Origin: Isoetes taiwanensis | Lineage: Eukaryota > Streptophyta > Lycopodiopsida > Isoetales > Isoetaceae | Direction: 5' to 3' | NCBI GenBank assembly: GCA_021234155.1 | Contig: JAJEKV010000295.1 | Span: 248,001-312,000 of the forward strand | Length of the DNA: 64,000 bases | Shown here: positions 60,276-64,000 of the stretch, piece after piece | Position numbering within the stretch: position 1 is the first letter of the stretch | How the letters are laid out: every line of letters begins with the position of its first letter | Notes under the pieces: generated by a model | Told to the model about the DNA's origin: nothing | What the model saw: the letters and a program-made list of their open reading frames with translations, nothing else | Database searches by the model: none | Program-made: the position numbers and the translations under genes

Positions 60276-60710
60276 GAGTTCTTACCATACTTCTTGCAAT
60301 AGCAGCCCATGATTGCCGGATACTATAAGCCTGGCAGGCTCAAGATCATGAAACAAGAACAAAGAGACAAATATGTACACAAAATATGGAAAATGCGCGC
60401 CAATTGAGGCTCTTTAAATATGAGATCAAACCTGAGTAGATCTGAAAGGATCTGGTCTAATATAGTGTAGACCGCAAATCTAAGCCGTACTGTTGAGTTC
60501 TTGGCATACACCATGCAGCAGCAATCTATGACTGCCGGATGCTACAAAGCTGCCATGCTCATGACCACAAAATAAGAACAAGAGAAACAAATATGTACAA
60601 AGAGTGAAGGAAGCATACGCCAAATGAGGCTCCCCAAATATGAGATTAAGCCTGAATACATCTGAAGAGGCTCTAGTCATATATAGTGTAGACCGCAAAT
60701 TTGAGCCATG
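60276..60710. repeat. Tandem duplication, 219-bp period
   Basis: Units 60276-60494 and 60495-60710 share 'gagttctt', 'gactgccggat', 'acaaatatgtaca', 'aaatatgagat' and 'tatagtgtagaccgcaaat'. Divergence is moderate. Confidence 0.8.
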
Positions 60711-63249
60711 CATCTAGCTAAATCTAAGTCGTACACTTATGCTAACCTAAACATGCCAAGTGTAGTTTGCCACCACTGACACCTAGCATGTGCACAATGT
60801 TAACCTGGTTAACACTGCCTCCCCCTAAAAGTTTTTAGCACGAAAACATGTACAGACTTTTATAAAAGAAGTCTGCCATTTACAACATGGTGCCAAAAAA
60901 TTCCCGAGGGATTCACCTTTCATTAGCATATAACCCATGAGAGTTCAACGGAGGGGTGTTTTTAGGCACTGATCTAGAGCAATATCTATACACATAGGGG
61001 TCAAATTGCCTTTTAAAAATGTGTATACAAGGGGGATTTTTTGCTACCTTCCGAGCGTAGATGTCATTACCCCATTTATGTATAAGTGCATCCCTTGGAA
61101 AAAAAAAAAATTAGGGCGTAAATAATGGTAATGGTTGGGTTTTGTCGCCGAAAGAGGTGGCGAAAGTGAATGCCCAAATAATGTTGATGTTGATGGGCCA
61201 TAATCAATATAAGTTGACTAAAAAGATGTGACGACTATACCGTCATATCATAAGAAAATCCCACTTAAAAACAATAAGAATATAAGGGGCCTTAAAAAGA
61301 TGAACATTATAATGCAGACCCCGTAATCAGCCATATGATAGTATGGAGCGTGGACAAATTCTGTTTGAACATTGACCAAGCGTGTGCATGAGCGTGGCTC
61401 ATGGGCTGAATAGGCGTGGCCATGGGCATGGCCCGTGGACTTAACAAACATTGGCGTGGGCGTGGCTTTGCGTGGGTACAAGCGTGGGCAAAAATGTCAG
61501 CATGGGTGCCCAACAAAAAGGTCATTGTGTGGGTCCAATGTTGGAGCGTGAATAGGGCACGACGTGAGTGCAGTGTTGGGCAAAGTTTTTAAACCCAATC
61601 GGAAATTTTCCTACTCTTTCATCAAATAGCTGTATATTTTTAGTTCCCAATCGGAAATTTGTATTACTCTTATATAAATATGCATAAAAATCTACTGGAA
61701 TTTTTCAAACAATGCGCTAACTCAACCCTAAATTCTTACTTTCAACCGGAACAAACCTTCTCTGCTGCTCAACACTAAGCATAACCTAAAAATTTGCAGA
61801 GGCCACCTAAGCCATTGAATAGAGCGACCAAATCTGAACCATCAGAATAAAACCCTAGCATGAAGGAATTTTGATCAGAGTCTTGAAGCGTGAACTCCAG
61901 ATTGGACAACCGGATTTGCTATTTTAGATGTTGCGATAGGTGTTTGGTTCAGCTGAAATGGTAGCAAGAATCGATGTAATGGATATGGAAACTTCATCAA
62001 ACCATATTAGCAATCTTGACCACAGAGCCGTAACGGATATTTTCTGTGTATTTCCTGAATTCAGATGGTGGTGCCAGCACGAATAGCTTGGAAGGCAGAT
62101 TTGAAGTGTAAGTTATCGAGTGCTACTCGGCGTGTATGATGAGGCGGCTGGGAAAATCGATGTGCTTTGTGCCGGATAAAATGTGAATAATAGCCACTTG
62201 TTTGTGAAAGCTTGATCAGATGAAATAGCCGAAATAAACGCCGCCTTGATATTTTCGGCTTTTTTTTGCCTTGTTTTAAAATCGAAACTTTCACGATGCT
62301 TTCCGATTTTTGGTGCCAAAATGTCGGCGGAAAAAAATTTGACAGCCGGAAATATCAAAGGCGTTTATTTTCAAGAAATTCTTTCTTGGCCGGGAAATTT
62401 CGGGTAGCGCTGTGCTCAAGGTACTGGCCGCCAGGCTTTCCAAATTTCCTGCCGGCAAGAATTACCTATTCCGAAATCGTGCTGTCTAGCTTAAAAGATA
62501 AAAGATCTGACTCTGCTACACAAATATTTTTGAAATAAAGCTTCCAGTCTTGACTGATGAAAATATGTGCTTATTTGAGGTGATTCGACTGAAGGCTTCA
62601 AGGATGCAGTGACTGATGTGTTTGCTTAAAGACGAGTTCTTTGCAGCCAGTACATGCTTGGGCAGGTTGATGGGGGCTAGAAAAAGTGTTGCCCCTCTTG
62701 AAAAAACTCAATAAGGAATGCATCTTGATGTTGCAGACTGAAGATATGCAGGTACGTGTGAGACTTGGCCAGAATAGTTGTTGATAAAGAAATTTTGGAC
62801 TTCCCTTCTGTATGTATCATTGTGCAAATGAAGCTTATGACGATAAAAAAGATACAGCCTGAAGAGATATACTCGATGGATGGGAACAAGCCTGCACCAA
62901 ACTCGAACTGCTGTAAACTTGATATGTGTGAAAGAATTCTTATTTGTATTTTCTCCAACTAAATTGATCAGAGATGAATTGTAATGCTGAATTGTAATGC
63001 AGGTACAGAGATGGTCTTCATAAATCATGCTGCTACGTCTTCTTGTGAAGAGAGTATGCGGGCTAGCCAAAGTGCTGGCCCTCCATAAACATAAAACAAG
63101 AAAACCTTATAAATGTTTTGCAGATGCCAAGAGCTAAGCTTTCTAGCACATAGCTGTGCCTAATAAGATCACCCCCCCTTTTTTTTTCAATGTACAGAAA
63201 CAGCCTTGGCAGAAAGCGATAAGATGCATCTCGGTCGAGTCGAGGAGGA
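60711..63249. other. Unassigned spacer
   Basis: No gene is recognised. 61381-61560 is rich in 'gcgtgg' and 'catggg' motifs (irregular repeat). Short ORFs near 62700-63070 on both strands have no known motif. Confidence 0.35.
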
Positions 63250-63569
63250 ATGAAGACGATCCTGCCTATTACGAACGGAGCTGAAAATAAATTCGAACGG
63301 AATTTTGGTGTCCTACTCGAATATGTATACGGAAAAAAATCCGAAGTTTTGTATGAACCCTGGTTGATTGAATCTTCGTCAAAGAGTGATTTGTTTTTTA
63401 TTCGTCTCGAATCATTGAATAATTACGAGCTATGCTGCACGAATTTTCTAAAAAATATAGATGAAAAGAAGAATCCAAGGATTTTTTAATTTTGCTGAAA
63501 GACTGAAAAGAATCAAAGATTTATTTTTTTTCTAAGACTCATGCAAGGAGGAGTGCTGTCACCACTCTA

Positions 63570-64000
63570 GAAATCCTTGTAGTTGATAGTGGAGCTGAGA
63601 GATCTGTAGTAAGATCTCTGGACATGCTTAAAAATCAAACATCAGCTAAATACATGTAGAAGTTGGAAATGGAGACTTATAAGCCATAGAAGGATGTGGA
63701 ATGTTGGAGCTGCTGGATATTGATGGAAATAAAGTTAATATTGAGAATGTATTATGTGTTTCTAGCTTGATAAAAAACCTAGTATTAGTGTGTCAGTTAG
63801 TAGACTTGGGTTACAAAATCTTCTTTGAGAAGAAAGTTTGTAAGATTTTCATGAATAATGAATTGAAATTTTTGGCAAATTGAGTTGGAAATTTGTTTCA
63901 AATTGAAAATGGTCTTATTGATGGAGTTAATGCTAAAGTTAATGATTGATATGGAGACTTGGCATAATAGGCTGGCTCACACACATTACAATAATGTGAA
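63570..64000 (+). mobile_element. Second Copia remnant, cut by the window edge
   Basis: A protease-like VDSGAERSV (about 63579-63605) is followed by a stretch with ENVLCVSSLIKNLVLVCQLV and GYKIFFEKK, the usual sequence between protease and GAG-pre-integrase in Copia, and then a histidine-containing segment at the edge. It is a different lineage from the 51-kb element. It is a fossil with a few breaks, and the rest lies outside the window. Confidence 0.7.

Overview
This is a transposon-rich nuclear segment of a land plant. The evidence is plant-type spliced genes (a Rab2/RABB1 GTPase, a Jagunal-like membrane protein), remnants of a plant DOCK GEF (SPIKE1), a plant UFD2-type ubiquitin factor and a SULTR sulfate transporter, Ty1/copia and other LTR elements, L1-type LINEs and many small foldback elements. 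Two intact host genes in 64 kb suggests a large genome, such as a gymnosperm or fern. The lineage cannot be fixed from this sequence alone.

Layout. 0-3.8 kb: a non-autonomous Mutator-like element with a 9-bp target duplication, then unassigned sequence ending in a poly(A) run. 3.9-9.6 kb: a giant inverted repeat (arms about 3.0 and 2.6 kb, 21-nt spacer). Each arm carries a degenerate copy of a Rep-like protein with HUH-type motifs (H-V-Q and Y-C-L-K) plus a second, well preserved acidic/helical ORF. This is the most unusual feature of the window. 9.8-10.1 kb: a foldback element. 11.0-20.5 kb: an LTR of an old LTR retrotransposon, swollen by nested insertions that include a 2.9-kb solo LTR with its own 5-bp duplication. 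22.7-24.5 kb: an intron-retaining pseudogene of ubiquitin conjugation factor E4. 26-27 kb: a degenerate tandem repeat. 29.2-31.6 kb: a 5'-truncated LINE on the minus strand with a 15-bp duplication, about 200 bp upstream of the next gene.

31.8-36.4 kb is the genic island: an intact six-exon Jagunal-like gene (+) facing an intact six-exon Rab2 gene (-) that has one GC-AG intron. Upstream of Rab2 (37.3-38.0 kb) lie four adjoining hairpin or foldback sequences. 39.4-40.1 kb: an unknown, possibly plastid-targeted three-exon gene with a frame break. 42.5-42.9 kb: a MITE with near-perfect terminal inverted repeats. 44.2-44.6 kb: a SPIKE1 pseudogene. 46.0-46.6 kb: a tandem duplication. 47.0-47.3 kb: a STAS-domain fragment of a sulfate transporter. 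48.1-49.1 kb: a retroposed sequence with a 13-bp duplication. 50.8-57.4 kb: a second LTR of the same family as the 11-kb one, in the opposite orientation, with a near full-length Copia element (51399-56489) nested in it. 58.4-59.3 kb: a LINE ORF1/endonuclease fragment. 60.3-60.7 kb: a tandem duplication. The window ends inside another Copia remnant.

No tRNA, rRNA or CRISPR array was recognised. All calls are by eye from the sequence. Family names rest on remembered motifs and were not checked against a database.
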